Of a stretch of 64,000 bases of DNA, positions 47,011 to 56,533 are shown piece after piece. Every line of letters begins with the position of its first letter. Position 1 is the first letter of the stretch. The notes beneath the pieces were generated by a model. It did not search any database and was not told the DNA's origin. It saw only the letters and a program-made list of their open reading frames with translations. This DNA is from Takakia lepidozioides. Its lineage: Eukaryota > Streptophyta > Takakiopsida > Takakiales > Takakiaceae. The stretch spans positions 36,270,001 through 36,334,000 of the forward strand of contig CM060733.1 in assembly GCA_030704615.1 (NCBI GenBank), in the 5' to 3' direction. The translations under genes and the position numbers were made by a program.

Positions 47011-47039
47011 CCTGTTTTGTCTCACGCTTGTGGCAGTGC

Positions 47040-47965
47040 TGAATACGAATGCCCGGTTCAGGCACTTCTAACTTTGTGGCCGCATGCAGGTCTATTTTCA
47101 CAGGAGTATGCATTTTCCTTTGCCTTTGGCATGTACGGAAGGTCTGGGTCAAGCAATCATGCCAGAAAATCAGTGATCCGGGAACATCCTCGAAACTGTT
47201 GGCAGATATGGGCGACCTTATATACTGCAGAGGTGGACCGCAAAAAGAAGATGAAGCTGTGAAATGGGTTAAGAAAAAATTGAAGGCAATGAAAAAGAAA
47301 TATCTTGCTGGTCAGTTGTTCCTCCACTACATTCATGTGTACTGGGTTCCCAAAATCGCTATGTGACCAGTGTACTGCTGCCCGCAACATTCCACATGCA
47401 AGCCAAGATATTAATGCAAGCATCGAGGCATACCACGGAAACTTAAAGGCGAGACTTAATATGGGCAAAGGCAAAATAACGGGTCGAAGAGCCGATTGGC
47501 TCATATGGGAGTTGACTGGGCGTGTACTGGTCCACTACTGGTACGGCATTCATCTGAAGACACATGGGTTTATTTGCAACGATAAACAGGAAAAGCACAT
47601 TTCCAATGCAATATGTGCAGCCCGTGACATACCTCTTTCACGTGTGACTTCGCCTGCAGCGCCTGGGCAGCCTGCTTACGTGATCAGCTCCTCCTATCCG
47701 AATACAACGTACACCATTTGCAGGAAAATGGCCCATCCTTTGGTGTTTGAAGACATTGTCGCAGTGGACGTATAAGAAAGCTTTCTGGTTGGGCGTCGAC
47801 GGCCGCTGCCATATACACTGCAGTATCCCTTCGCGCACTCAAAAGCACCTGCAATACGATCTGGAAAAGTGGAAGCGAAGGACGACAACATGCACGTTCT
47901 TGGCAGGACGGAAGCGCGTTGGCAGGAACAGACCAAAGGGAGGAAAAGACCGATGAAACAGTCTT
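47040..47965 (+). pseudogene. SWIM/MULE-type transposase relic
   Basis: MULE-like transposases are DDE enzymes with a C-terminal SWIM zinc finger. Frame 1 has IFLCLWHVRKVWVKQ and GDLIYCRG, KWVKKKLKAMKKKYL, HYIHVYWVPKIAM. After a one-base frame change, frame 2 has ARNIPHASQDINASIEAYHG, NLKARL, GRRADWLIWELTGRVLVHYW and YGIHLKTHGF. The SWIM CxC...CxH motif is not intact (TYTICRKMAHPL), and the frame ends at 47775. The N-terminal DDE half is missing or unrecognisable, so the copy is dead. Confidence 0.6.
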
Positions 47966-48059
47966 CGCCCACGATTGGCGGCGGCTGCCATGCCCTAAAT
48001 CCGGGCGGCTACGATAGCAGCGCGGTATCACGGTGAGATAGGCGCCACATCATATGGGG

Positions 48060-48300
48060 TGCGTTTGGGTCTGCTGGATCGGGTTGCTTGGCGGCAGACC
48101 CCAGCAGCGGGTAGACCGAGCATGGGCAGACCCACTGGGGACCCGATGGCGGGCGGACCCAGCGGCGAGGGCGGGGGCCGCGGTCCGGGAGCGGGCTGGG
48201 CGGTGTGCGGGCAGGGCCGCGGGCAGGTGGGGGTGGTCGGGGCGGGGGAGGGCGACCCCGCGTCCGTGCGGGCGTGCGCGCCCTGTCCTACACGCGCGAC
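48060..48300 (+). other. GC-rich block, possible transposon end
   Basis: About 240 bases of very high G content with GCAGACCC iterations sit in otherwise AT-rich DNA. It lies downstream of the transposase relic. The open frames here are composition artefacts. Confidence 0.4.
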
Positions 48301-48309
48301 ATAAACTCC

Positions 48310-49110
48310 CAATTATTCAAAAATGAGAGATTAGGCAACTGGAATTGGGATATACGAAAAACTGACAATTTGTCCATTTCTACATTGGGTCATTTGGTCA
48401 GTTCTTAAGTTTATTTTGATTTTGATAATTTTTTTAATTTTTTTTGTTTTCTAACCTCAATCAATATGACACTCAAATTATAAAAATGATATATTCAAAA
48501 TCAATAGTTCGACAATGACTTTTTTATTTCTACAATAGGTCTAACCAATCTGGTTTTTTGGTTTTTACAATTTTTATATTGTTAAAACATAAATGCACAT
48601 CCAAGTTGAAAATGGGACATACTGAAAAAATCAGCTTATGAAAATCTTGTAAATTTCAAGATTTGTTTCTTTTTATCATTTAAAAAAAATTGTATTGGCC
48701 ACCCTACCTACCAGCTAGGCATGGTCTTACCTACCCGGGTTGATATCAATATTGATACCTTGGTTGGACCTATATACAACACTGGTCTCTACGTGTTATT
48801 TGTATCTGTTGTGAGTTGTGAGTGAGAGATAAGGAGCCTCTTTGGGACTTAAGCGCATTCAGCGACAACCTAAGAGTGATTGATCACCATAGATTTCATC
48901 CAAATCCAACAGCAACGGCCTCACCCCATAGCACGTCGTGCCTCTTACATTGTGCGTTGTATATCAGACACGTCCATAGGACAACGGATATCGCACAAGG
49001 CAGATAAGTGGCATTACAACCCACCATAGGAGCAGTCGGCTATAGTTGACGTACGATTTTTTGCCACCAAGGCTTAACTGCAAGTGCCGAAACTTGTTGG
49101 AAATCACATT
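48310..49110. other. Gene-free stretch
   Basis: AT-rich, with poly-T tracts and no supported frame. Confidence 0.35.
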
Positions 49111-49375
49111 GGAGATGTACTTGGATACATAGGAAATTGCACTTGGTCTTAGAATTCAATTCTTCCCACATGGGTCAACGGCATAGGCTACACTAGAGGT
49201 CGCACTTGGGCCTTGACATACGAGACGCATCGGGATATATAGGAAATTGCACCTGGTCTTTATAGAATTCAATTCTTCACACATGGGCCAGCGGCACAAG
49301 CTACCCTAGCGGTCGCACTTGGGCCTCAACATAGGAGACGCACTTAGATACATAGGAGATTGTACTTGGGCTGTC
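49110..49375 (-). repeat. Tandem ~112-bp repeat, inverted relative of 27340-27660
   Basis: Two full units and a partial one, each with 'cataggaaattgcac..ggtct', 'gaattcaattctt' and 'gtcgcacttgggcct'. Reverse complement of the family at 27340-27660. Confidence 0.7.
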
Positions 49376-49779
49376 TTCACGAGGTTGTTGGAGGAAGGTC
49401 GTGAGGACATGATGGTTAATGTGAATACCTAGGCACTGTCACATAATACATTTAGCTTCACACTTGGGAAAACAACAGAAGCTAACCTAGTTACAATATT
49501 TTTTAACAGAAAAATTCATATGACACGTAGTTTTTAAAGATCTATCGTGTTTTTATTTAAAATTTAAATTATACATAGATATTAAATCATTTTTTCCGCC
49601 TAATAATTCCAAATGAATTTAAGTTCAGGGCCTCAGTTAGTCCCCTGTTCATTTTTTATTAAAAAAACATATAAAAAAAAGGAGGAAAAAATCTTTTGTC
49701 GACAGCCGAAGTAGCTATGTTGTCAATCAAAAGGAAATAAAATGTTGAACTTTTTTAGCATTGTTATCAGTAATAGTCA

Positions 49780-49812
49780 CTAGTAGTGCAGAACATCACG
49801 CAGCCCTAGTAC
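49780..49812 (+). mobile_element. Helitron-like 3' terminus remnant
   Basis: 'cactagtagtgcagaacatc' then ACGCAGCCCTAG|T matches the other termini with several substitutions. It lies just before the duplicated module that the retroelement entered. Confidence 0.35.
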
Positions 49813-49871
49813 TATTTCTAGCTACGATGATTGAAGGTCGGAAGCTAGTTTAGCGTAGAGCAGGAATAGGG

Positions 49872-50188
49872 TGTCAAGTTATTTTACCACTAGTGTGAAA
49901 CTAGCTAGGAAACAGCTAGCTTTTACATATTGACATTTGGGATTGGCCCAAGTGTCAATCCAGGGGTCAAGGCAGATTTAGGCCCTGGAGTGGTTATCTT
50001 CACGGCAAGCGCGGGAGGCTCATCTTTCTCGAGTTGAGCCTCACCGCGCCTAGCTATGGCGCCGTAGTGTGGATTCCCCATGGCGTGGGGTGCACTTGGC
50101 TTGACTTGTATTTGAGTGATGAGGTTATATATGCATGAGTTTATGCTTCAGATTTGTGAGCTCGTGCTTGTATTCTTCTTCTTTATCA
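49872..50188 (+). repeat. Retroelement repeat A1 (L unit, 317 bp)
   Basis: Starts TGTCAAGTTATTTTACC and ends TTCTTTATCA. It is nearly identical to A2 at 56726-57042. It holds the primer-display hairpin at 50009-50049. Confidence 0.9.
50009..50049 (+). promoter_or_regulatory. Conserved primer-display RNA hairpin (A1)
   Basis: GCGCGG+GAGGCTCA pairs with TGAGCCTC+(A)+CCGCGC, a 14-bp stem with one bulge, around the loop TCTTTCTCGAGT. The loop and the inner right side of the left arm contain the exact reverse complement of the 17 nt at 50188-50204. Confidence 0.75.
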
Positions 50189-50204
50189 CTCGAGAAAGAT
50201 GAGC
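50188..50204 (+). promoter_or_regulatory. Putative self-priming primer-binding site
   Basis: ACTCGAGAAAGATGAGC begins with the last base of A1 and is the exact reverse complement of 50018-50034 inside A1. It has no TGG start expected of a tRNA 3'-CCA primer site. This matches the Tf1/sushi style of self-priming, in which the RNA 5' end folds back onto the PBS. Confidence 0.65.
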
Positions 50205-50230
50205 TCGTATCTGTGAGTGCCAGATACGAG
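50204..50230 (+). promoter_or_regulatory. Second conserved hairpin, directly after the primer site
   Basis: CTCGTATCTG pairs perfectly with CAGATACGAG around the loop TGAGTGC. The related element at 60177-60203 has a different stem sequence (CTCTTACCT/AGGTAGGAG) but keeps pairing and a GTGAGTGC loop, which supports a real RNA structure. Confidence 0.65.
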
Positions 50231-50899
50231 TTAGTTGTAGCACTTGTGGTTTTTGCTTGAGAATGAGAGAAACCAAGTTGTTATGTAAGGAGCACCGTGG
50301 AGCTCTTGGTTGTTAGAAGCGGAGGCGATGTGGGTTACGAGGTGGTAGACCTTGGCATTCGATCTTCATCTTTAGAGATGAAAGCACCATGCTGCAGGTA
50401 ATTCCAGAGCACCTTGATGGTTTCAGATTGTGTACATGCATGAGCAAGCACGATTGGGAAGAGGACCAGTCAAGAGCATGTTATAGTGGCTTTGGTGGCA
50501 AAGCTGAGAACTGGACTTGGGAATGCGAGCTTTCATTGTGTGAAGGATTGCAAGACCAAGCGAAAGGGTTGATTTGGCTTGGGGCAAATCAGTGCACTTT
50601 GTGGAGTATGGTGAGATTGGGTTTCAATCTCGAGCTTCAGCATTGAGAGGGCTCTTGTCATGGCAAGAGCAGGGCTGGAACAGGAGCTAAGAGATGCGGC
50701 AAGGCCATGGAATGTGCACCTAGGGTTTCAGAGCTTGGAAGAAGAGCTCTTGCACCACAAGAGAAGTGTCTTGTGGCTGGAAATGTAAGCCTTAGGGTTT
50801 CAGGAGCTTGGCAAAGGCTGTGGAGTGCTTAGTCTTGTCTTAGAGAGCATCAAGGAGCGAAGGAGCCAAGATAGGGGGCTGATATCTCTTGTGTGAAGA

Positions 50900-51290
50900 G
50901 GTTGCATGTGTGGAGCATGTATTCAGCTCATTGAAGTTTCCATCTTCAAGCTTGGAGGGCAAGCAAGGAAGAGGGAAGGGCTGACTTCCCTTATGTGAGG
51001 GCAATGCATGTGTGGAGCATGCTATCAGCCTGGTGAAGGCTTGCACTTTCAGGTGTAGGAGTGCAAGAAAGGAAGAAAGGGGCTGGTTTCTTTGTAGGGC
51101 ATGTGGAGCATGCTTTTAGCCTGCTGAAGCTTGTATTTTCAGGTTTGTGGGTGCAAGAAATGAAGCAAAGGAGCTGATTCTCTTATGGTGAGAGTGGGGC
51201 ATGTGTGGAGCATGCCTTCGGCCCATTGAGGCTCTTGTTTTCAAGCTTTAGAGAGCTAGAACGGAAGGTCTAGGGCTGGTTTCCACTTGG
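50900..51290 (+). repeat. Leader tandem repeat, ~4 units of ~105 bp
   Basis: Units share 'catgtgtggagcatgc', 'cagcc..tgaagcttg..ttttcaggt' and 'gcaagaaaggaa..gggctg(a/g)tttc'. They lie in the retroelement leader between the primer site and gag. No frame is maintained. Confidence 0.65.
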
Positions 51291-51718
51291 AGTGAAAGAA
51301 AAGCACTTGTAGGGCCTATGTGAGTTGGGGTTTCAACTTCAAGCTTGAAGGGAGCGCAACTCTTGAAGCAGTAGGTGTAGGGGGCTGGAATAGGCTCTAA
51401 GACAGATGCTATGGCCAAGGAGAGTGCTTGAATGAGTGCTCACAAGGGCTGGGAACCAGCAGGGCTTGGTTGTTTGCCATTGAGTTTAGTGGCGTGTTTG
51501 GGGAGGCTAAGTGAGAAAGAAGGCTTTGTTTGTGGCAACCACCTCATGGCTTAGGGCTACTATGGTGGTGTGTGGGAGCCGAAAGAGTAAGAATACCTTG
51601 CTGATTTCCTCCACAGCCGCCATAGCTCGGTGGAAAGAAGCCTAGAGTCCAAGAGACACAAACCCTAGCTTGGAGTGGCTAAACCCCTTGGAGAAATGGC
51701 TAAATTGCCAGAGCGGCC

Positions 51719-52693
51719 ATGGATGGGGCTGTGACGGGCCAACAACGGGCGGATGTGGTGTGCTGGACATGTAGAGGACCCCATGTCAAGAAGGATTGCC
51801 CAGAGGGAGGCAAAGGGCTGGCACATGCACAGCCTGCACAGTTGCAGTGTGGGCATTCTGGCAAGCACGGGCATGGAGAGGCCCAGTGTTATGGTTTGCA
51901 TCCTGAGTTGCGCCCAGGCCAGTTCCAAGGGAACAATGGTGGCCGGGGGCAAGGTGGAGCAGCCCAGAGAGGACGAGGTGGCCAGCCACAAGGTGCAGGC
52001 CAATGGCAATCTCAACATGGCCAAGGACGCGGAGGTCAGGGGGTTGACCAAGGCATGGCCAACCGGCTTCAGCAGCTAGAGCAGAGGCTCGCTGCCATGG
52101 CTACAGCTCAGGTGGTACCGGCTCTAAGGCCGGATGGTCCACCTCCTGCTCCTGAGGGAGGAGATATGGGAGGTATGGGATTCATGTGTGGAGCAGCACT
52201 ACCACTAGTGCAGGTGGAGTCTGCTGCAGCCGTGACTCAAGGAGCAGCACGAGTTCCTGAGCCACGAGGTGCAGAGGTGGAGTTGGATCCACAGCGTGGG
52301 GAGGCAAGCTGTCAGGCTAGGCTTCCTCAGTCATTCATATTGGCGGAGACAGTGTCGACGCCATCCATGGCACCTAGTTCTCGCCCGACTGTTACCGAGG
52401 CGGAGGTTACTATGTCATTGGGGAGAGCTACACGGGTAGCACCACTACCTAGTATTGCCAAGGCTACGGCAGCTAATGTGCTGCTAGGAGCGGCCACACC
52501 TGTGTGCCAGGCTCCATTGTTCTCGGCTACCATGATTGCGACGCCGGGGGTAAGACCAGCTGAGGTGTTCAGGCTGGCAGCTACACTCTGTGAGAGTGGG
52601 AAGGTTACTTCATCTTCTACGGAGATAGTGGGAGGTGTAGTGCCGGAGGGATCCTCGGATTTGAGGGTCAAGACTGCCACGGCGGCGCCATGA
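51719..52693 (+). CDS. Retroelement Gag tail (zinc knuckle), degraded
   Basis: The 324-residue frame begins near CWTCRGPHVKKDC, a CCHC-type nucleocapsid knuckle with a 3-residue C-H spacing, followed by a second, damaged knuckle (CGHSGKHGHGEAQC). Then come a Gly/Gln-rich RNA-binding-like stretch and an Ala/Thr/Val-rich tail. The tail is repeated at 63100-63465 on the minus strand (AETVSTPSMAPSSRPTVTEA in both). The capsid domain that should precede it is missing here, but a piece of such a domain is seen at 63660-64000. Confidence 0.65.
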   Translation: MDGAVTGQQRADVVCWTCRGPHVKKDCPEGGKGLAHAQPAQLQCGHSGKHGHGEAQCYGLHPELRPGQFQGNNGGRGQGGAAQRGRGGQPQGAGQWQSQHGQGRGGQGVDQGMANRLQQLEQRLAAMATAQVVPALRPDGPPPAPEGGDMGGMGFMCGAALPLVQVESAAAVTQGAARVPEPRGAEVELDPQRGEASCQARLPQSFILAETVSTPSMAPSSRPTVTEAEVTMSLGRATRVAPLPSIAKATAANVLLGAATPVCQAPLFSATMIATPGVRPAEVFRLAATLCESGKVTSSSTEIVGGVVPEGSSDLRVKTATAAP

Positions 52694-52803
52694 CAAGCTG
52701 CAGCTGCCAGGTTGATGGAGCTGCCAGCTAGGCCAGCCATTGAGCGCGCCATGGTGACACCTGGAGTTGTCATGTTAGACAACCAGGATGACATTTCTGT
52801 TTG

Positions 52804-53230
52804 AGTGGACCAGCAGGCAAGAGGTACCGGCCACTGCGGGTCTTGTTGGACTCGGGAGTTCAGCCATTGATGCTAGGCAGAGCTGCTATTGCAGGCTTGG
52901 GCCTCACGGAGGCGGATATGGAGCCTTGTCCTTTCCAGATACAGACGTCTCTGGGAGGATCGGAGCAGACTTGGGGCATGACACGGCATGAGTTGGCTAT
53001 CAGACTACGGCCGGATCATCCTACAGATGGCTCAGTGATGTGAGCCAAGGCCATTGTGACAGACGCAGTCTCATACGATGTCCTGGTTGGTGGGGAAGTG
53101 TTGTACCCCATGGGCTTCACCCTGGATTTTTGGGAGGAGTCAGCTTCCTATAGGCCTGCATGGCAGTCAAGGGAGGGCCAACGTGTGCAGCTCCCTGTGA
53201 CGTTCATAGGAGGAGTTGCGGTTGCCCAGT
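52804..53230 (+). pseudogene. Retroelement aspartic protease, one stop
   Basis: RYRPLRVLLDSGVQPLMLGR supplies the retropepsin DSG active site and flanking strands. TSLGGSEQTWGMT follows. After an in-frame TGA at about 53041 the same frame continues SYDVLVGGEVLYPMGFTLDFWEE and VQLPVTFIGG, a segment typical of plant and algal gypsy proteases. A second stop separates it from the methyltransferase frame at 53239. It would cleave the Gag-Pol polyprotein. Confidence 0.6.
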
Positions 53231-53238
53231 GAGGCAAG

Positions 53239-54360
53239 ATGCCGACACTAGCAGCATTCACAGTGGCAGTGAGTTGGCCTAGAGAGTTGCTTGAGAGCAA
53301 CGCTCATTCAGAGGATGTGCCACCTCCGGGAGAGCAGGATGACATGTATGGTATGGCGGAGTTGCCTACCATGGTTGCTCAGACTCCATTGTGGGGCACG
53401 AGCAATGATTTGCAGCGGGATGCTGATCGACGGGTGCAACAAGACTGGGTGGAGGCTTTTGTACCGTCAGGAGAGGAGGAGAGTGCGGGGATTGCACCAG
53501 GACCACCTCAGTTGTCTCCATTGGACACCACACCTATTGTGTGGCAGTATCCGGATGAAGGCATTTGTCTTCTGGACTTGTTTGGCGGGATCAACATCGG
53601 ATTGGCTGTTGTGTTACAGGCAGGTGTACGAGTTCGGCGTTACCTGTATGTGGAGGGGGATAAGACTGCACAACGCGTTTCACTTCGCCATGTTGCTCAG
53701 TTGGTGCAGCGGTACCCTGAGTTGTTGTCGGTGTCTGCAATTCATGGATATCAGCAGGCCTTGCCAGCAGACATTTCGTTGCTGGGGGCGCAAGATTTGG
53801 AGCGGGTTGGCTCCATTGATCTAGTAGTGGCAGGTTGGCCCTGCCAAGGGCATTCATCGGCCGGGCATGGCAATGGATTGCGAGACTCGAGGTCGGGTCT
53901 GTTTTGGGAGATGGTGCGGGTTTTGCGCCACTTGCAGCTTCATCAAGCTGTATCTCCAGCATACATCTTGGAGAATGTGCCACTGATGGGCGATTCTCGG
54001 GCCAGGGTGATGGCCAGTGTGCATCAAGTCCGGTCGTGGCTTGGGTCAGCAGTGTTGCTAAATGCAGCTATAGTGGGGTCACGGGCTCATCGTCCACGGC
54101 TATGGTGGACTAACTTGATGCCACCCGCACTGCTCAAGCGTGCATTTGATGGGGTGCAGCGGCCAGCACATCTCACAGTGGATAGCATTCTGGACACAAG
54201 GAGGCAGTCTCAATGTGTGAGACACGATGACCGTTCGCCTTTGGCAATGGTCAACAAGGTGGGTCAACCACGAGCAGCATTACCTACACTGCTCAGCTTC
54301 CCAGGATCGCATGCTTTCCGGGATAGTGGACCTGGCCTCCTATGGGATGCTCAGTTGTAG
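53239..54360 (+). CDS. Retroelement-encoded C5-cytosine DNA methyltransferase domain (motifs I-VIII)
   Basis: The enzyme class transfers a methyl group from S-adenosylmethionine to cytosine C5. In this 373-residue frame, residues 110-120 (LLDLFGGINIG) are motif I for SAM binding. Residues 199-204 (GWPCQG, with catalytic Cys202 in PCQ) are motif IV, followed by GLRDSRSGLFWEMVRVL. Residues about 243-247 (ILENVP, Glu245) are motif VI. Residues 283-291 (AHRPRLWWTN) are motif VIII. The order is that of a classical, not rearranged, C5 methyltransferase. Motifs IX-X lie in the same frame after two adjacent TAG codons (54358-54363). It sits between protease and RT, so it was part of the Gag-Pol polyprotein. 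Retrotransposon-borne methyltransferases are known from charophyte algae and dinoflagellates. All catalytic motifs seen here are intact. Confidence 0.85.
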   Translation: MPTLAAFTVAVSWPRELLESNAHSEDVPPPGEQDDMYGMAELPTMVAQTPLWGTSNDLQRDADRRVQQDWVEAFVPSGEEESAGIAPGPPQLSPLDTTPIVWQYPDEGICLLDLFGGINIGLAVVLQAGVRVRRYLYVEGDKTAQRVSLRHVAQLVQRYPELLSVSAIHGYQQALPADISLLGAQDLERVGSIDLVVAGWPCQGHSSAGHGNGLRDSRSGLFWEMVRVLRHLQLHQAVSPAYILENVPLMGDSRARVMASVHQVRSWLGSAVLLNAAIVGSRAHRPRLWWTNLMPPALLKRAFDGVQRPAHLTVDSILDTRRQSQCVRHDDRSPLAMVNKVGQPRAALPTLLSFPGSHAFRDSGPGLLWDAQL

Positions 54361-54750
54361 TAGTTAGTGGAGCCTAATGCTGACAAGCGTGAGCAGGCAA
54401 TGGGTTTTACCACTGGTACCACGGCGGTGTCGTCTCTTTCTGAGGCATCACGTCGTCAAGTGTTGGGGCAAGCAATGGATCTCATTTGCTTGACCTGGAT
54501 TATCAGCTTGGCTATGGCTGAGCAACGCAGAGTGCGGAGTACACTTCCCTCGATGGTCTATCTGCCTACCGAGACGATACATGCAGTGAGTGGGGGCGAG
54601 CATGTGAGGACCACGGGGTGCATGCATCCATGGCACACGTGGGAGGTGCTCGAGGTTCAGAGGGAGTTGGCAGCCAAGGCGGCTGTGATGGATGAGGTTG
54701 GGGATTCTTCTCGGGTTGAGGAGGTCCTCAAGGATGAGATGATGGGGTAG
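54361..54750 (+). pseudogene. C-terminal part of the methyltransferase (motifs IX-X), after a double stop
   Basis: In frame with the preceding domain: EPNADKREQAMGFTTGTT, then SEASRRQVLGQAMDLICLTW, the target-recognition edge and motif X (LGxAMDLxxLTW). The two in-frame TAGs between VIII and IX would truncate the enzyme unless read through. After about 54570 the frame is non-conserved linker ending at a TAG. Confidence 0.7.
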
Positions 54751-55460
54751 GATGAGGCCTTGTCATTGATTGAGCAGGTAGGGAGTACTGCTCAAGAGGT
54801 TGCGGCATAGCAACCACCGGACGTGTCCTCTACCTCTAAGTCTGCTGGACTTAAGGTTGCAGTTACGAAGGGCAATTGGGAGCCTGACGTTGGACCTATT
54901 GTCACTAGAGGAGAGAGACGACGTATACGGCGGTTCCTGAGGCTTACAGGAATTGCTTTGCCTCTCGTGCTACGGTGGATGAGCATGAGAAACATGTTTA
55001 GGTTGTGCATCGGGTTTGGTCAATAGGGATGCGGATGGATTGCGTCGCAATCCATGCACGAGCCAGCAGGATGACACTGGAGCTCGGTGGCATGGTGAGA
55101 CGGACGAGGAGATGGTGCCGGGATGGCATGCATCTGCCTTTTTGTGCATCTTGGCATCGGGAGGTCAGGTTGGACCTACAACAGGGATGACTGTAGACGG
55201 AGTGTTTGAGGACCCTAAGGCTAGTGATGAGCCAGGTGGTGCCAAAGATATACATGAGGATTTGGCTGTGTTGGACTACCTCCGCACGGGAGACACGGCA
55301 GCCACTGTGACTGCCAAGGAGAGGGATCGGATCCTGCAACAAGAGGTTCAAGTGGGAGGGGATACACCTACTTCGAGTGTGGGAGGATGGTCGGGTGAGG
55401 ATTGTGCCTCACCCCACACAGCGTGCACGGTTAGTGCGGCATGCCCATGAGGAGTTGGGG
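54750..55460 (+). pseudogene. RT-flank and post-RNase H remnants; RT/RNase H deleted
   Basis: GNWEPDVGPIVTRGERRRIR resembles the segment that precedes a gypsy reverse transcriptase (DVG..L...ER..+..LL). A few tens of bases later NRDADGLRRNP is the usual post-RNase H motif (N.DADGLSRNP). The whole polymerase core between them is gone, an internal deletion of roughly 1.3-1.5 kb compared with a normal gypsy pol. The following linker frame reaches YLRTGDTAATVTAKERDRIL. Confidence 0.6.
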
Positions 55461-55510
55461 CATTTTGGAGTGCGACGCACTCACAGTTTACTGCAAGGGC
55501 AGTATTGGTG
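55375..55510 (+). pseudogene. Integrase H2C2 zinc-binding region
   Basis: RIVPHPTQRARLVRHAHEEL, then GHFGVRRTHSLLQGQYWW, matches the start of a gypsy integrase (H..LGHFG...T..L+...YWW). The two Cys of HHCC are lost because sequence jumps soon after. The catalytic DDE core is absent. Confidence 0.65.
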
Positions 55511-55614
55511 GCTTGGCAGAGAGAGTTGTTTAGACGGTGAAGAGGGGTTTGCGCAAGTATGGCTTGCAGAAGGGACACCTATGAGATTGGGATCTTCAGG
55601 TTCCTTGGTTAGCC

Positions 55615-56274
55615 ATGGGCTACAAGTTCAGCAAACAAGCATCACTTGCCTCCTTCTCACCATATTTCCTTCTCTTTGACCGAGAGCCGGATTTGCCTGT
55701 AGCCATTCGTAGGGACACTGCTCAAGTCCTTAACCTTGACGATCCGGACGTGTGGGTACATGCATGTGATCAGCGTGCAGAGTTGTTCAAGAAAGTCATG
55801 CCCATGGCTTTTGAGAACCTTGCCATTGCACAGCACCGTGATACGTTGAGGTATGCCACTATACGTGGTGGAGGATATCGTCCTGGGGTTCGGAGGTTTA
55901 GCCCTGGTGACTATGTTTATTTGCAGCAGACTGCTCCTACGACTCTGGATGTTACTGCAGGGCGTGTTATTCTGAGGGTTCAAGAGGTGTTGCCCTCAGG
56001 AGTCCTGATCTTGGAGGGTCGGGATGGCATGACTTGGAAAGACCATGTGCGTAATTGTGCGCCATGTCACCTTCCCAATGTCGATGGCAGAGTTGACCCA
56101 AACTTGGCAGTGGTACCTGCAGGTTTGAGGTGCATGCTCTGTGGGTCTGCCAAAGAGGCAGCCACCATGCTGGTGTGTGATCGATGCTCAAGGGGTTGGC
56201 ATATGGGATGCTTGACACCACCTCTTGAGAAGGTTCCTGACGTAGATTGGTTGTGTCCACACTGCTTGGGATAG
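55615..56274 (+). CDS. Integrase C-terminus fused to a PHD finger
   Basis: The frame opens at the end of the integrase core (SPYFLLFDREPDLP, the usual SP..LL+GR.P.LP). It goes on through a helical DxRAELF..V segment to an SH3-like C-terminal domain (RRFSPGDYVYLQQ, RVILRVQEVLPSGVLILEGR). Residues about 170-219 are a PHD finger: C-x2-C (CMLC), C-x2-C (CDRC), H-x2-C (HMGC), C-x2-C (CPHC), with the Trp before the last pair (DWLC). PHD fingers read histone H3 tails. In chromoviruses a chromodomain at this position guides integration, so the PHD may be the targeting module. The domain is intact, but the catalytic core before it is deleted. Confidence 0.8.
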   Translation: MGYKFSKQASLASFSPYFLLFDREPDLPVAIRRDTAQVLNLDDPDVWVHACDQRAELFKKVMPMAFENLAIAQHRDTLRYATIRGGGYRPGVRRFSPGDYVYLQQTAPTTLDVTAGRVILRVQEVLPSGVLILEGRDGMTWKDHVRNCAPCHLPNVDGRVDPNLAVVPAGLRCMLCGSAKEAATMLVCDRCSRGWHMGCLTPPLEKVPDVDWLCPHCLG

Positions 56275-56523
56275 TGGCAGTGGACATGACTGGAGGCAAC
56301 TAATAAGACATGGGAGGCCAAGCTCATAGAAGTCAATACATGAGATCCCAAGCTCAAGTTCACAGGTTGCAAGACGGCGACTAATGATGGGGCAACTCTT
56401 GCACCCGGCCTCTTGATCTATCGAGTTTGAGTGTAGTAGGGACAGTGGTGGAGGACTTAGTGAGGCTATGGTCACTATCACATCTTGTGGCTACCTGGAC
56501 TTAGAGGGACCTAAGCACCAGCT

Positions 56524-56533
56524 AGGGGGGCGA
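56524..56533 (+). promoter_or_regulatory. Putative polypurine tract
   Basis: AGGGGGGCGA directly precedes B1 (TTGTGTGGACTAG). Its position just upstream of the terminal repeat complex fits the plus-strand primer of a gypsy element. Confidence 0.6.

Noticed and set aside
48054-48326. Arg/Gly-rich plus-strand frames and Pro-rich minus-strand frame
   Set aside because: Produced by the GC-rich block; no family resemblance.
49872-50188. Ordinary 5' LTR of a standard LTR retrotransposon
   Set aside because: The distal end is B1-gc-A2-B2 and the empty site places the right border after B2, so two plain LTRs do not explain the structure.
52327-52794. 155-codon minus-strand frame
   Set aside because: Antisense shadow of the gag tail; the same antisense pattern appears in the second gag copy.
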